Positions 7,462-16,069 of a stretch of 50,152 nt of DNA are shown here, piece after piece (positions within the stretch are counted from its first letter, which is position 1; each line of letters begins with the position of its first letter). The position numbers and the translations under genes are program-made. The notes under the pieces were generated by a model that was not told the DNA's origin, did no database searches, and saw only the letters and a program-made list of their open reading frames with translations. This DNA is from Ectothiorhodospiraceae bacterium WFHF3C12 (GTDB lineage Bacteria > Pseudomonadota > Gammaproteobacteria > Nitrococcales > Nitrococcaceae), in NCBI GenBank assembly GCA_013519935.1, contig JACDUA010000029.1:1-50152 (forward strand). Direction: 5' to 3'.

Positions 7462-10005
7462 TTAAGTTTCACTGGACCCGTTTCGTCGTATGAGCTCTTC
7501 CACTACTTCGTTCAAAGTCAGCGTCCGCACACTGGACTCGCCAACTGTCACCTCGAAGCGATAACCACCGATGTAGCGGATTAGGCAGCGTCCAACCCGA
7601 AACCATGCTCGCCCTCGAATGGCGCTGTTACCGCTTGGCCGTGGCGGCACGGCCATGAGCTCAAGCTCCAAGCCCGCGGCACGAATGGCTTCGTAGAGCG
7701 CCCACTCGGCTGCGCTCTCTAGCAGCAGCTCCGTCACGTTGGTGGCTCGCAGCAATGCCAGACGGGAGGTCCAGCGGTTGGTCGAGAATCTTTGAACGGA
7801 GCCATCGACGGAGCGATTCGAGATCAACCTTGGAAGTGGCTGCACAGGCCCCAGGCGGTAGTGCACTTGCAGTTCGTCTTGGCTTCGCCGTGCAGGCCAG
7901 GGCGTTCGTATGCGCTTGCGGGGGAGGACCTCGATCTCCTCCACTTCCGCCCAGTGGGTCACCGCTCCGGGGGCATCTCCGTCCGTGGCTTGCCCTGGCA
8001 TATAGAAAGCAACCGCCTTTGCTCGGAGCTGCCGTGGTTGAGAAGGGGTGAGACGGGTGTAGTAACGCCGTTCCCGCTCAATCCATTCCAAGTGCGTGGC
8101 TTCCTCGCCGCCGCGAAGTACACCTACCAGGACCGGCTCTTCGCTGCTGCGCTGCCATTGCGCCCTTCGAACTTCAGCCGCGTGTGGCGTGACGGCATCC
8201 GCGATGGTCCAGCCACAACGCAGAAGGACTTCGCGCAGCCACTGATGTACCCAGCCGGTAGAGCCGGGCAGGAAGGGCAGCGCGCCGATGCCTAGCCGCT
8301 TCAATGAACCCCAGAGCCTGGTCTCGTCGAAACGCTCCGCCTGATCGGCGGTCAGCGGATATAGTGCGGCACCCTCAACAACGGTTCGCTTGCTTCGGCC
8401 CGTTCCCTCGGCGGAGGAAACATCTTCGCCGTCTCGGGATTCCAGAATCGCATCACGGTACCGGTGAAGTACGTTGATCGCGTCGGGTGGCGGACTCGGG
8501 GCGCCGAACCGGTCAACAAAGTCGGGATCCGTTTCTACGCGGTATTTGGCGTCGAGCACCAGGCGGACGGTGGGCCAATGTGGGTCGGAGAACGTAAGCA
8601 CGAAGTCCGGCTGCTGCGGAAGCAGCGCGTCCGCCTCCAGAAACGTGGGGTTATACGTCACCTCCAAGTTGCGTCCGCCGGGCAAGGCGAACGGCACAGA
8701 CTGCGTTCTTCCCCGTTCCAGGCGCATCCGCAGTCCATCGCCGCGGACCTCCAGGAGTTTGTCGGCCGGAATGGGAACGCCGAGCACCCCCGATACCAAC
8801 CGCAGCAGCGCCAGGAAGCACCAGTACTCATACAACAGATGCACGTCTTTGACGGACAGTTCGACCGGGCCGCCGCGGATACTCAAGCCTTGGCGTAGTA
8901 TGGTCAGGTTCCGGTATGCCTCCTTGTACCCGGGTGCTCCCTGTAGCTGGAGCGAGGCAAAGCCGGAGGGTGGCGCGCCTTCGGCCGCGGCCATGCATTC
9001 CAGCCGTTCCAGGCCGGTGACACGCTTCTCCAGTTGCTCAAGCTCGGCAAGTGCTTGCGCGTCACGCGCCGAAGTCTGGCCGCGAGCTCCTGGCCTGCGG
9101 GATGCAGACTGTCGTCGCCGCTCCTCCAGCGCGATGTGCGCCAACTCCTGTCGGACGCGTTGCAGCTGTAACGCCAACCATCGGTGCTCAGGGGTGTCCA
9201 AGGTCGGCGTGGGCCTTAGCTCAGGCAGTCGGCGCCGTACGGATAATCCGTTCTTCGTGGCAATTGCCGGGCCCTGGCCGCGACCGGCACGTACCGCTTG
9301 CCGCAGCCGAGCGTCCGAACGGCGCAGTGCCTCGGCGCGCACCATGCGATGCTCTCGTCGCAGGCCGCGAATGGGGTGGCGATCAATCTGGCGCATGGCC
9401 GGTTCAAGATCGCCCAGCACGTGCCGAAGTAGGGCGATCCATTCAAGCCGGGAGCTTCGTCGTTCTCCGGAGGTGCTCGCCAGATGATACGTCGCGCGCA
9501 GGTGCTCCAGGGCCAGGCCGGCCGCCAGCGCATGCACCTCGCCTAACATCGCCGTGTAGTCCGCTTGATAGTCGATCTTGGACGGGAAGACCTCTACTTC
9601 CAGGTCCAGCTCCGGACGGCCATCGACAAGGATAGTGAACCGGCTCAGGCCGACCTGGCTCCGAAAGTTCAGACTACCGTGAGCAGAGACCTGCCCATGT
9701 TCATAGTGGATGTTGCCAAGCAGCAACGGATCGCGATGACGTAGCTCAACGGCCGCACCATCACGGCCGACGAGAGCGAGCTGGTAGGTTGTCTCCTCGA
9801 ATAGAGCAGGCCCCGCTTCCTGGGCGAGGTCCAGCGCCGCCTCGTCAGGTACGCCAGCCCTTTGGGTTCCGTCCAGGAGCGTCAGGCCCGGTCTCAGCGC
9901 GGCTATGCGTACGTGACCGTTAGCGTCTTGAGGGCCCGATAGCGATTGCGGCGCATACCAGGTGAACGACACGCGTTCCGTCTTGATGCACAGCAGCGCA
10001 GTCAC
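7462..10005 (-). CDS. McrC-like DUF2357 restriction nuclease
   Basis: An 847-residue protein paired with the McrB-like GTPase gene. The N-terminal two thirds resemble the DUF2357 region found in large McrC-type proteins. A PD-(D/E)XK core follows: QPDFVLTF with Asp467, then LVLDAKYRVE with Asp485 and Lys487, the same DAKY motif as McrC-type nucleases. Unlike compact E. coli McrC (about 350 residues), this is the long form. The GTG at 10005 lies 4 bases after the mcrB-like stop and has no clear ribosome site, so it is probably translated by coupling. It likely acts as the nuclease subunit of a modification-dependent restriction complex; the DNA modification recognised is not readable here. Confidence 0.8.
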   Translation of the reverse strand: MTALLCIKTERVSFTWYAPQSLSGPQDANGHVRIAALRPGLTLLDGTQRAGVPDEAALDLAQEAGPALFEETTYQLALVGRDGAAVELRHRDPLLLGNIHYEHGQVSAHGSLNFRSQVGLSRFTILVDGRPELDLEVEVFPSKIDYQADYTAMLGEVHALAAGLALEHLRATYHLASTSGERRSSRLEWIALLRHVLGDLEPAMRQIDRHPIRGLRREHRMVRAEALRRSDARLRQAVRAGRGQGPAIATKNGLSVRRRLPELRPTPTLDTPEHRWLALQLQRVRQELAHIALEERRRQSASRRPGARGQTSARDAQALAELEQLEKRVTGLERLECMAAAEGAPPSGFASLQLQGAPGYKEAYRNLTILRQGLSIRGGPVELSVKDVHLLYEYWCFLALLRLVSGVLGVPIPADKLLEVRGDGLRMRLERGRTQSVPFALPGGRNLEVTYNPTFLEADALLPQQPDFVLTFSDPHWPTVRLVLDAKYRVETDPDFVDRFGAPSPPPDAINVLHRYRDAILESRDGEDVSSAEGTGRSKRTVVEGAALYPLTADQAERFDETRLWGSLKRLGIGALPFLPGSTGWVHQWLREVLLRCGWTIADAVTPHAAEVRRAQWQRSSEEPVLVGVLRGGEEATHLEWIERERRYYTRLTPSQPRQLRAKAVAFYMPGQATDGDAPGAVTHWAEVEEIEVLPRKRIRTPWPARRSQDELQVHYRLGPVQPLPRLISNRSVDGSVQRFSTNRWTSRLALLRATNVTELLLESAAEWALYEAIRAAGLELELMAVPPRPSGNSAIRGRAWFRVGRCLIRYIGGYRFEVTVGESSVRTLTLNEVVEELIRRNGSSET

Positions 10006-10009
10006 GCGG

Positions 10010-11869
10010 TCACAGCCAGTATGAGGTGAAACCTTCCGTCAGCAACCGATCCCACATGAGGCAGGTTCGTGCCGCCATGCCAGGATAGCGCGCACCGGCC
10101 AAGCGATCCGGTCGTCCGGCCTCCTCCCACTGTTCCAGGGCCTGTCTCGCCTCCTCCTCACGGCGATATGCCACGCCGCTGACGGACCAACCAAGCAGAC
10201 CCAGCAGAACGCGCTGAATGCTGCCACTCCCGCCGGCGATTCGGGGCAGTATCTTCATTTGCAAGGCAAGGTCGAGCGGATCAACCGGTGATTCATCGGC
10301 GGTCTGGAAAAAGGGGCGAATCTCCTCCGCATGCAGTACGAAAAGCGCCACCTCATCTCTCGTGCGGTAGCCAACCTGTAGCTGCGCGGCGGCGAGTATG
10401 TGGTTAAGCTCAACAAGCGTATCGACCGCGCCTTGGACCAACTGCCGTTCCGCCGGCGTCAGCCCCGTCAGCTCCGAAAGGCGAATCGCCCGCGGCCGCC
10501 ACGCAGAGACGGGCCACGCTATGGGCTGCCCCGCATCGGCCGTGGCAGGCTCTTCCCAGCGGTCCAACGCCACTTCCGATAGCTCCAATGTAAATGCGCG
10601 GTCTAGGACCTTGCGGCTGAAGCCGTGCGCGCTCTCGTCCATGTTGACCGTGCCCACCAACGCAAGATTGTCAGGTAGGCAGACCTTGCCCCACTCGGCA
10701 TCCTTCTCCGCTAGCGCGGCCTGGATGAGCGGCGAGCTCGCGTAACCGCCATCATCGGTGGGGGAACGGTCTTCAATACGGCTCAACACCTCCGCGAAGT
10801 AGTGCTCAACCCGGGCCAGGTTCATTTCATCAATGACGCATACCCGATAGACATCGTCTTCATCCATCGCCGTATGCGCCACTTCCAACAGGGCGCCGGG
10901 CCGAAAGGTCCCTTGCAGATCCGTATAGCCGAGCACTTCCGCGCTATCCGTCCAGTCCGGGCGGACGGGGATCAACTCCGACTGGCCCCCAGTGAACTCG
11001 GCGACCAACCTGGGCAGCCTTGACTTCCCCGTTCCGGTAATGCCCGCGAGGATAACGAACGGTTTTGTCCGGATCGCAGCCACATATTGGGCCAACTGCC
11101 ACGGCTGGAAGACGAAGCCAGTTGCGCGTATCGCGTTCCAAAGCGCTGTCATGCCAGCCACAGGATCAAACTGGCCGTCCGGCGCCGCTGAAGGCGTTGT
11201 GCCCGCGCTGTCCTGCACTGTCGAATCAGTCGTCGTGACCTCTTTGAACGCCCGCGGAAGCTCTGAATTCATGTAGCGCTCATACGTCTCAAGAAGTACC
11301 TCGAGATCCCCGAAGAGCACCTCGTCAGACGGTACGTGGCCCTTTTCGTAGAGGCGATACGCGACGGTGGACGCTTCGTACTGCTTGCCCAGGTTCGACT
11401 CCGTACGCAAGTCGATGTGGCCATCGGTGCGGAAAGTCGTGCTGTTATTCGGTAGCAAGCGCTGCAACTGCTCCGCGCGCCTGCGTAAGATCGCCCTTCC
11501 TTCACGGGTACCGTGCCGGTTGCGGAGATCAGTTACGCCCTGATTGAATGTCAGATAGACCCCGCTCATGTCCTCCCGAAAGAGGAAGACCACATAGACG
11601 CCATGCTGCGTGGTCGTGGTCTCACGCCGGTCCAGCAAGGCCACCCATGGTACCCGTGCCCAGTTCCCCTGACCCACGGACCAGCCGACTTTCACGTTGT
11701 GGTACTGCTGAATCACGGGATGGTGCTCGATAATGCGCTGCAGCTCCTCAAACCGCCTCCAGATGGCGTGCTCCTTCCCGAAGGGCGCGTGTTTCCTGGC
11801 ATCAGCGTAGTCGGAGAGGATGGATTCCAGGTAGCTGGCGAGGGTTGGCTGCGATTCGGACACCGCCAT
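10010..11869 (-). CDS. McrB-like AAA+ GTPase with MrcB_N (DUF3578) domain
   Basis: A 619-residue protein. Residues 10-200 resemble the MrcB N-terminal (DUF3578) domain, including WARVPWVALLD and GVYVVFLFREDMSGVYLTFN. An AAA+ domain follows, with Walker A GITGTGKS at 276-283, Walker B CVIDEMN at 344-350 and TVNMDES at 407-413, the McrB version of the GTP-binding signature. McrB rings bind DNA and, when GTP is hydrolysed with McrC stimulation, drive long-range DNA cleavage. The N-terminal domain sets target recognition and differs from the E. coli DUF3578-free version. First gene of a two-gene operon on the minus strand. Confidence 0.85.
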   Translation of the reverse strand: MAVSESQPTLASYLESILSDYADARKHAPFGKEHAIWRRFEELQRIIEHHPVIQQYHNVKVGWSVGQGNWARVPWVALLDRRETTTTQHGVYVVFLFREDMSGVYLTFNQGVTDLRNRHGTREGRAILRRRAEQLQRLLPNNSTTFRTDGHIDLRTESNLGKQYEASTVAYRLYEKGHVPSDEVLFGDLEVLLETYERYMNSELPRAFKEVTTTDSTVQDSAGTTPSAAPDGQFDPVAGMTALWNAIRATGFVFQPWQLAQYVAAIRTKPFVILAGITGTGKSRLPRLVAEFTGGQSELIPVRPDWTDSAEVLGYTDLQGTFRPGALLEVAHTAMDEDDVYRVCVIDEMNLARVEHYFAEVLSRIEDRSPTDDGGYASSPLIQAALAEKDAEWGKVCLPDNLALVGTVNMDESAHGFSRKVLDRAFTLELSEVALDRWEEPATADAGQPIAWPVSAWRPRAIRLSELTGLTPAERQLVQGAVDTLVELNHILAAAQLQVGYRTRDEVALFVLHAEEIRPFFQTADESPVDPLDLALQMKILPRIAGGSGSIQRVLLGLLGWSVSGVAYRREEEARQALEQWEEAGRPDRLAGARYPGMAARTCLMWDRLLTEGFTSYWL

Positions 11870-12298
11870 CGATTGAGTTTCCCCGGCATTGGTGCGGGCG
11901 ACGGTTCACACTGGGGAATATTCCCAGAATCCGCCCGCAGATTGTTCTTGATGTAATGGCCTTGGACCTTGTGAAGTCTAGTGCACCTGACGGGCGGCTT
12001 CACAGCCCCCTTCGGGTAATAGGCCCTGCGCAAGCCGCCGCAAGAGTGTTCTCCAGGGTGCGCGTCACAGAAGACGACAAATGACGCTCATCGACCGAGA
12101 GCGGCTGCTCGATTGTCGACTACGGCGGAAGGTGGGAACTGTGACCCTGAAGGCTTTAGGATGATAGTCTTTCCATGACCGCCGTCCTTAGGGAAAAGGC
12201 ACGCAGCGATAGGGGGCAGCCAGTAGGTGGACTGGGGAGTTCACGCACGGACAGTACTCAAGTCGCAGGAAACGGGGCCGCTTGGATGACACGCGTCG
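11870..12298. other. Intergenic region between divergent genes, no gene seen
   Basis: 429 bases separate the mcrB-like start (minus strand) from the small membrane protein (plus strand). Both promoters should lie here, but I found no convincing -35/-10 pair. It contains short open frames without recognisable similarity. It carries none of the palindromic repeat modules found in intergenic regions outside 5.0-20.8 kb. Confidence 0.5.
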
Positions 12299-12619
12299 AT
12301 GAGCGATAGCGAAGCTTCAAAGAATAAGAAGAAAGACCCTGCCAATTTACTTGCGTCTTCCATTTTCGCCGTTCCCTTATGGTTGTTCATCCTCTACCTA
12401 ACCCCTCCATCTCTACGCCCATACTGGATCACTGCGTGGGTCGTAGTGGCCTTTTTCATCGCCGTGTATTCCGATGCAGGTAAAGCAAAATGGGAACTAC
12501 TCGACGGCATTCCACAGGATGACCCGCATCGACTAGGGAAAGCTCTACGAATATTCGTGTTGATCTACCTTCCTGTTTCGGGAGGCGTATTCGCTTTGGC
12601 TCGGGCAGTGATCTTCTGA
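12299..12619 (+). CDS. Small membrane protein of unknown function
   Basis: A 106-residue protein with a charged N-terminus (SDSEASKNKKKD) and three hydrophobic stretches at about residues 19-36, 42-58 and 85-103, so it is probably an inner-membrane protein. Start at ATG 12299. Base composition is clearly more AT-rich than the flanking chromosome, as in the HNH gene that follows. I do not recognise the family. Its place inside a defence island could fit a membrane effector or an accessory protein, but nothing in the sequence shows this. Confidence 0.6.
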   Translation: MSDSEASKNKKKDPANLLASSIFAVPLWLFILYLTPPSLRPYWITAWVVVAFFIAVYSDAGKAKWELLDGIPQDDPHRLGKALRIFVLIYLPVSGGVFALARAVIF

Positions 12620-13079
12620 GCATTCGATTCTATATTGCACCAGCGTTGAAATTGCCCGTCATTTTCCTCCGCCTGTTGTCGGAGGATCCTTTAGTTCAGG
12701 ATTGGACGACAGAAAGGACATCCCCTCCACCACTGGCATCGATACATTGGTAAGCTATCGCGTTCCGGTTGCACCGCATCTTTGCGTTGGAGTCGCGACA
12801 GCATTATCAGCAGGTGGTGGACGCCGCACCTGCAACTGTACGGCCTTTGGACTTCAAGCGTCGTACCGCACGCCCGCTTCAAGGGGAGGACGCTTGGGTT
12901 GACTGGGTAGGGCAGACCACGACCCCGAGCGGACGCTCGCCCGGACAATGTTGGAATGTTAGAACTGACCCTGTGGCCTTCTGTGGCCCTTTAGGGCCCT
13001 TTTTAGTAAGGCTGAGCTAGGAGTATCATATTCAAATTACATATATGTGTTAGGCGGTCCTGTCATTTAGGGTATTGGT
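12620..13079. other. Gene-free region with two hairpins
   Basis: A TCCTCCG/CGGAGGA hairpin lies at about 12665-12686, 45 bases after the small membrane gene. A GGCCC-TTTA-GGGCC stem at 12985-12998 followed by CTTTTT is a weak candidate terminator. AT-rich sequence at 13021-13050 precedes the HNH gene and may hold its promoter. Open frames in between show no recognisable product. Confidence 0.45.
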
Positions 13080-13715
13080 ATGAATCCGCAGAACATGGGG
13101 CGGTGCGCAATTTGCGGAGTCAACGAGGCGAGCACCTCAGACCATCTACCACCGAAAAGCATATTCCCAAAGCCACGACCCAATAACTTAATAACGGTTC
13201 CCGCCTGTGAAGATTGTAACAACTCTGCCTCCGGCTTGGATGAGGCGTTCCGGTTATACCTCGCACTACATGTAGGCGGGTCAGAAGACGACGCTGCCAC
13301 GCGCTATTTCAAAGAAGCACTTAGAACTTACAAGCATAATAAGCGACTACAGCGAGAGATTTTAGCTCGAACGAATCCAGTAGACTTCGTAACAGCTAGC
13401 GGGGTCTACGTTGGGGAGGGGGCACGAATTCTCTGGAAATCAGATGCTCATGACAGGGTTATTTCTAGAATGGTGCGGGGTCTCTATTTCTATCACTTCG
13501 GTGAGGCATTATCGCCGGACACATGCGTATCTCCAAAATGGTTTAATCGCCCTGATAACGAGTTCCTTGAGAAGTTATCGGGTCTTTCCAAGAATGTAAT
13601 TGGCGAAGAACAGGTCATCTATCTATACGGGAGAGCTGAAGAACATCCTGATGCATCAGTATGGTACTTCGAGTTTTATGGGCGGCATTGGGCGGGTGCT
13701 CATACGGGCTTTTAG
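13080..13715 (+). CDS. HNH-endonuclease-like protein, low GC
   Basis: A 211-residue protein with a zinc-ribbon type HNH core: CAIC (Cys9, Cys12), then SDHLPPKSIF with Asp21-His22, then PACEDCNN (Cys43, Cys46, Asn47-Asn48). The remaining 150 residues are of unknown function. The gene is much more AT-rich than its neighbours and uses rarer codons, so it was probably acquired separately. Start at ATG 13080. It is monocistronic and oriented like the downstream operon but separated from it by 237 bases. It may be a defence nuclease or a remnant of a mobile element; it could also be a solitary homing-type nuclease. Confidence 0.68.
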   Translation: MNPQNMGRCAICGVNEASTSDHLPPKSIFPKPRPNNLITVPACEDCNNSASGLDEAFRLYLALHVGGSEDDAATRYFKEALRTYKHNKRLQREILARTNPVDFVTASGVYVGEGARILWKSDAHDRVISRMVRGLYFYHFGEALSPDTCVSPKWFNRPDNEFLEKLSGLSKNVIGEEQVIYLYGRAEEHPDASVWYFEFYGRHWAGAHTGF

Positions 13716-13858
13716 TTATCGCCTACAGTTGTGGGGCGAGAGCGATGGATCACGGTATTGACTAGAGTAGTGTCCGCTCTTGGCCGGACTTCGCCATTGG
13801 CCAGGCCCGAAGGGTTGGGATTCAGGCGCAATCCTACCGGCGCGGGGCGACGTACGGT

Positions 13859-13876
13859 ACCCTCGTCAGCGAGGGT
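13859..13876 (+). promoter_or_regulatory. Hairpin upstream of the MTase-HNH operon
   Basis: ACCCTCG-TCAG-CGAGGGT, a perfect 7-base-pair stem with a 4-base loop, ends 76 bases before the operon start. It could be an operator or leader hairpin. No strong promoter boxes were seen around it. Confidence 0.35.
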
Positions 13877-13952
13877 CAAGCGACGGACCGCGCGGCATTA
13901 CCGATAGGATCTGGCAGGGAAGGCCGATTCCAGCGAGCAGGGCCTTTCCGTC

Positions 13953-15632
13953 ATGGCCGACGCCTATTCTACGAACGCGCGCCACTATTTCGACGAGTAC
14001 TGGAGGCTGCGCTTCGACTCCGTCCATGGTGACTGGCTTCATCACCTGCCGGAGCAGCCCGGTTTTGCCCTGGATGCCGGCGCCGGAGGCGGTCGGGACG
14101 CCGCGGCTCTATCCGAGAAAGGGTGGGAGGTCCTGGCGGTGGAGCCGGCGGATGGGCTCCGGCAATTGGGTGAAGAGGCCACTTCAGGGCACGACGTTCA
14201 GTGGGTGAACGATCGACTGCCTGAATTGGGTCGCGTCCGCACCCTCAGTTATCGCTTCAACCTGATCCTGGTCTCCGCGGTCTGGATGCATGTCCCACCG
14301 GCGCAGCGGGACCGTGCATTTCGCATCCTAACCGAACTGCTGGCGCCGGGCGGGTTGCTGGTAATCACCCTGCGTCATGGGCCCAGCGCTGACGAGCGAG
14401 TTTTCCACGAGACCAGCCGTGATGAGCTGGAGGCCCTGGCCCGTCGGCGGGCACTGGTTACCCTTCAGGCGGCCGGGCAGGCGGATCAGCTCGGTCGGGA
14501 TGAAGTGTCTTGGGAGACGCTGGTCTTCCGGTTGCCGGATGACGGTACGGGCTCGTTGCCGCTGCTGCGCCATATCATCGTGAATGACAGCATGTCCTCC
14601 ACGTACAAGCTGGGTCTTCTCCGGGCGGTCACGCGGATCGCTGACAGCGTTCCCGGTATGGTCCTCAGGCGTTCCGATGACTGGGTGGACATACCCCTGG
14701 GGCTGGTAGGGCTCTACTGGATCAAGCTCTACCAGCCTTTGATCCTGCGTCATCAGCTGCGGCAGCTGCCGGGCAGTGCCAATTATGGTTTCGCCAAGGA
14801 CGACTTTTACCGGTTGGCGGATGTCTCGCCGCTGGACCTCCGGGTGGGTCAGCCGCTCTCCGGGGAATTTGCGGCGACCGTGCTGCGGGCGATACGCGAC
14901 GCCTGCCGGACCATCGTCCAGATGCCAGCGCACTACATCACCTATCCGGGCAGCAATCGGTCGGTTTTCGACGCCAGCCCGGCCCGCACGACGATCCGGC
15001 CGGGCCCGGTCATGCTCGGGCGGGAGACGCTGGCCCGCTTCGGCACCTTCCGGGTGCCCGCGTTGCTGTGGGATTGCTGCAGCCGGTACGCCTGCTGGCT
15101 GGAGCCGGCCATCGTCAATGAATGGGCGGAGCTGATGCAGAGCTACCAGGTCCGCTACGCCGACCATGGCTTCCGTGATGCCCTGCAATGGGAGGAAGGC
15201 CGACGGGACACCAGCCGTGTCCGCGCAATGGTGGAAGAGCTGATCGACCGGCGGGAAGACGTGAAGTGTGTATGGACCAGCCGGGCACTGACGCGCCGAG
15301 GATATGACATCGACCATTGTTTCCCGTGGTCGCGCTGGAGCAACAACGATCTTTGGAATCTGATGCCGGCCACCACACTGGCCAACGCCAGGAAAGGGGA
15401 GAAACTGCCCGCCGCGACGTTGCTGCATGATGCGCGCGAGCGGATCCTGCACTGGTGGGAGGAAGGCTTCGTGGGCACCGCGCGGGAAGAGCAGTTCTTC
15501 ACTGAAGCCGAGGCCGCGCTGCCGATGGTTGGTGGCAGTCGCAAGCCGGAAGCCGTGTTCGAGGGCGTAGTACACCAGCGCATGCGGCTGAAGATGAACC
15601 AGCAGCTGGCGGAGTGGTTCGGGCTTGAATGA
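13953..15632 (+). CDS. SAM methyltransferase-HNH nuclease fusion
   Basis: A 559-residue protein. Residues 1-160 are a class I methyltransferase: motif I FALDAGAGGGRD (38-49), an acidic turn AVEPADG, and APGGLLVITLRHGP in the post-motif region. Residues 180-420 have no recognisable domain. The C-terminus holds an HNH nuclease: YDIDHCFPWSRWSNNDLWNL with Asp454-His455, then ANARKGEKLP. The HNH arrangement (DH...WNL.P...N..K...LP) is intact. First gene of a three-gene operon: its stop overlaps a possible ATG of the next gene, and the preferred GTG start lies 53 bases on. The methyltransferase fold is closer to small-molecule or protein methylases than to DNA methylases, since no DPPY-type motif is seen. 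Whether it protects host DNA is therefore uncertain. Confidence 0.72.
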   Translation: MADAYSTNARHYFDEYWRLRFDSVHGDWLHHLPEQPGFALDAGAGGGRDAAALSEKGWEVLAVEPADGLRQLGEEATSGHDVQWVNDRLPELGRVRTLSYRFNLILVSAVWMHVPPAQRDRAFRILTELLAPGGLLVITLRHGPSADERVFHETSRDELEALARRRALVTLQAAGQADQLGRDEVSWETLVFRLPDDGTGSLPLLRHIIVNDSMSSTYKLGLLRAVTRIADSVPGMVLRRSDDWVDIPLGLVGLYWIKLYQPLILRHQLRQLPGSANYGFAKDDFYRLADVSPLDLRVGQPLSGEFAATVLRAIRDACRTIVQMPAHYITYPGSNRSVFDASPARTTIRPGPVMLGRETLARFGTFRVPALLWDCCSRYACWLEPAIVNEWAELMQSYQVRYADHGFRDALQWEEGRRDTSRVRAMVEELIDRREDVKCVWTSRALTRRGYDIDHCFPWSRWSNNDLWNLMPATTLANARKGEKLPAATLLHDARERILHWWEEGFVGTAREEQFFTEAEAALPMVGGSRKPEAVFEGVVHQRMRLKMNQQLAEWFGLE

Positions 15633-15685
15633 GTCAACCATGCCGCTCCGGAGCCGTGTGCGGACGACAAGTTGCGGAGGCGCTT

Positions 15686-16051
15686 GTGGCAGAACAATCT
15701 GAGCCGGACCGTCTGGCTGAAATACGCCAGCGACTGAATACCTTCGTACGGGACCGAGACTGGGAGCAGTTCCAGTCTCCGAAGAACCTGGTCATGGCCC
15801 TGACCGGCGAACTGGGTGAGCTGGCCGAGCACTTCCAGTGGCTGACGAGTGAGCAATCCCGGGCCCTGGACGAAGACCGGCTCAATGAGGTCTGTGACGA
15901 GGTTGCCGACGTTCAGATCTATGTGCTGCTGCTGACCGAGCGGCTGGGGATCGATCTCCTTGACGCGGTGGAGCGCAAGATCGACAAGAATGAGCAGAAG
16001 TACCCGGTGGAGCTTGCGCACGGTAACGCCAGGAAGTACACCGACCTTTAG
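15686..16051 (+). CDS. MazG-like nucleotide pyrophosphohydrolase
   Basis: A 121-residue all-alpha NTP-PPase. Motifs: SPKNLVMALTGELGELAEHF with the E-x2-E-x2-E metal ligands, FQWLT, and EVCDEVADVQIYVLLL with the E-x3-D pair. These enzymes hydrolyse (d)NTPs to NMP and pyrophosphate. The GTG at 15686 is preferred over ATG 15629 because GGAGG sits 5 bases upstream and the product then matches the family length. The longer start would add 19 residues rich in Cys and Arg. It lies 18 bases before the helicase gene. In a defence operon it could deplete nucleotides or clean up modified ones, which is inference. Confidence 0.82.
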   Translation: MAEQSEPDRLAEIRQRLNTFVRDRDWEQFQSPKNLVMALTGELGELAEHFQWLTSEQSRALDEDRLNEVCDEVADVQIYVLLLTERLGIDLLDAVERKIDKNEQKYPVELAHGNARKYTDL

Positions 16052-16069
16052 GCCGCTGGGGGGCGGGGC

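Noticed and set aside
13053-13059. GTTAGGC resembling an integron attC core
   Set aside because: No matching inverse core site or hairpin at attC spacing and no integrase gene.
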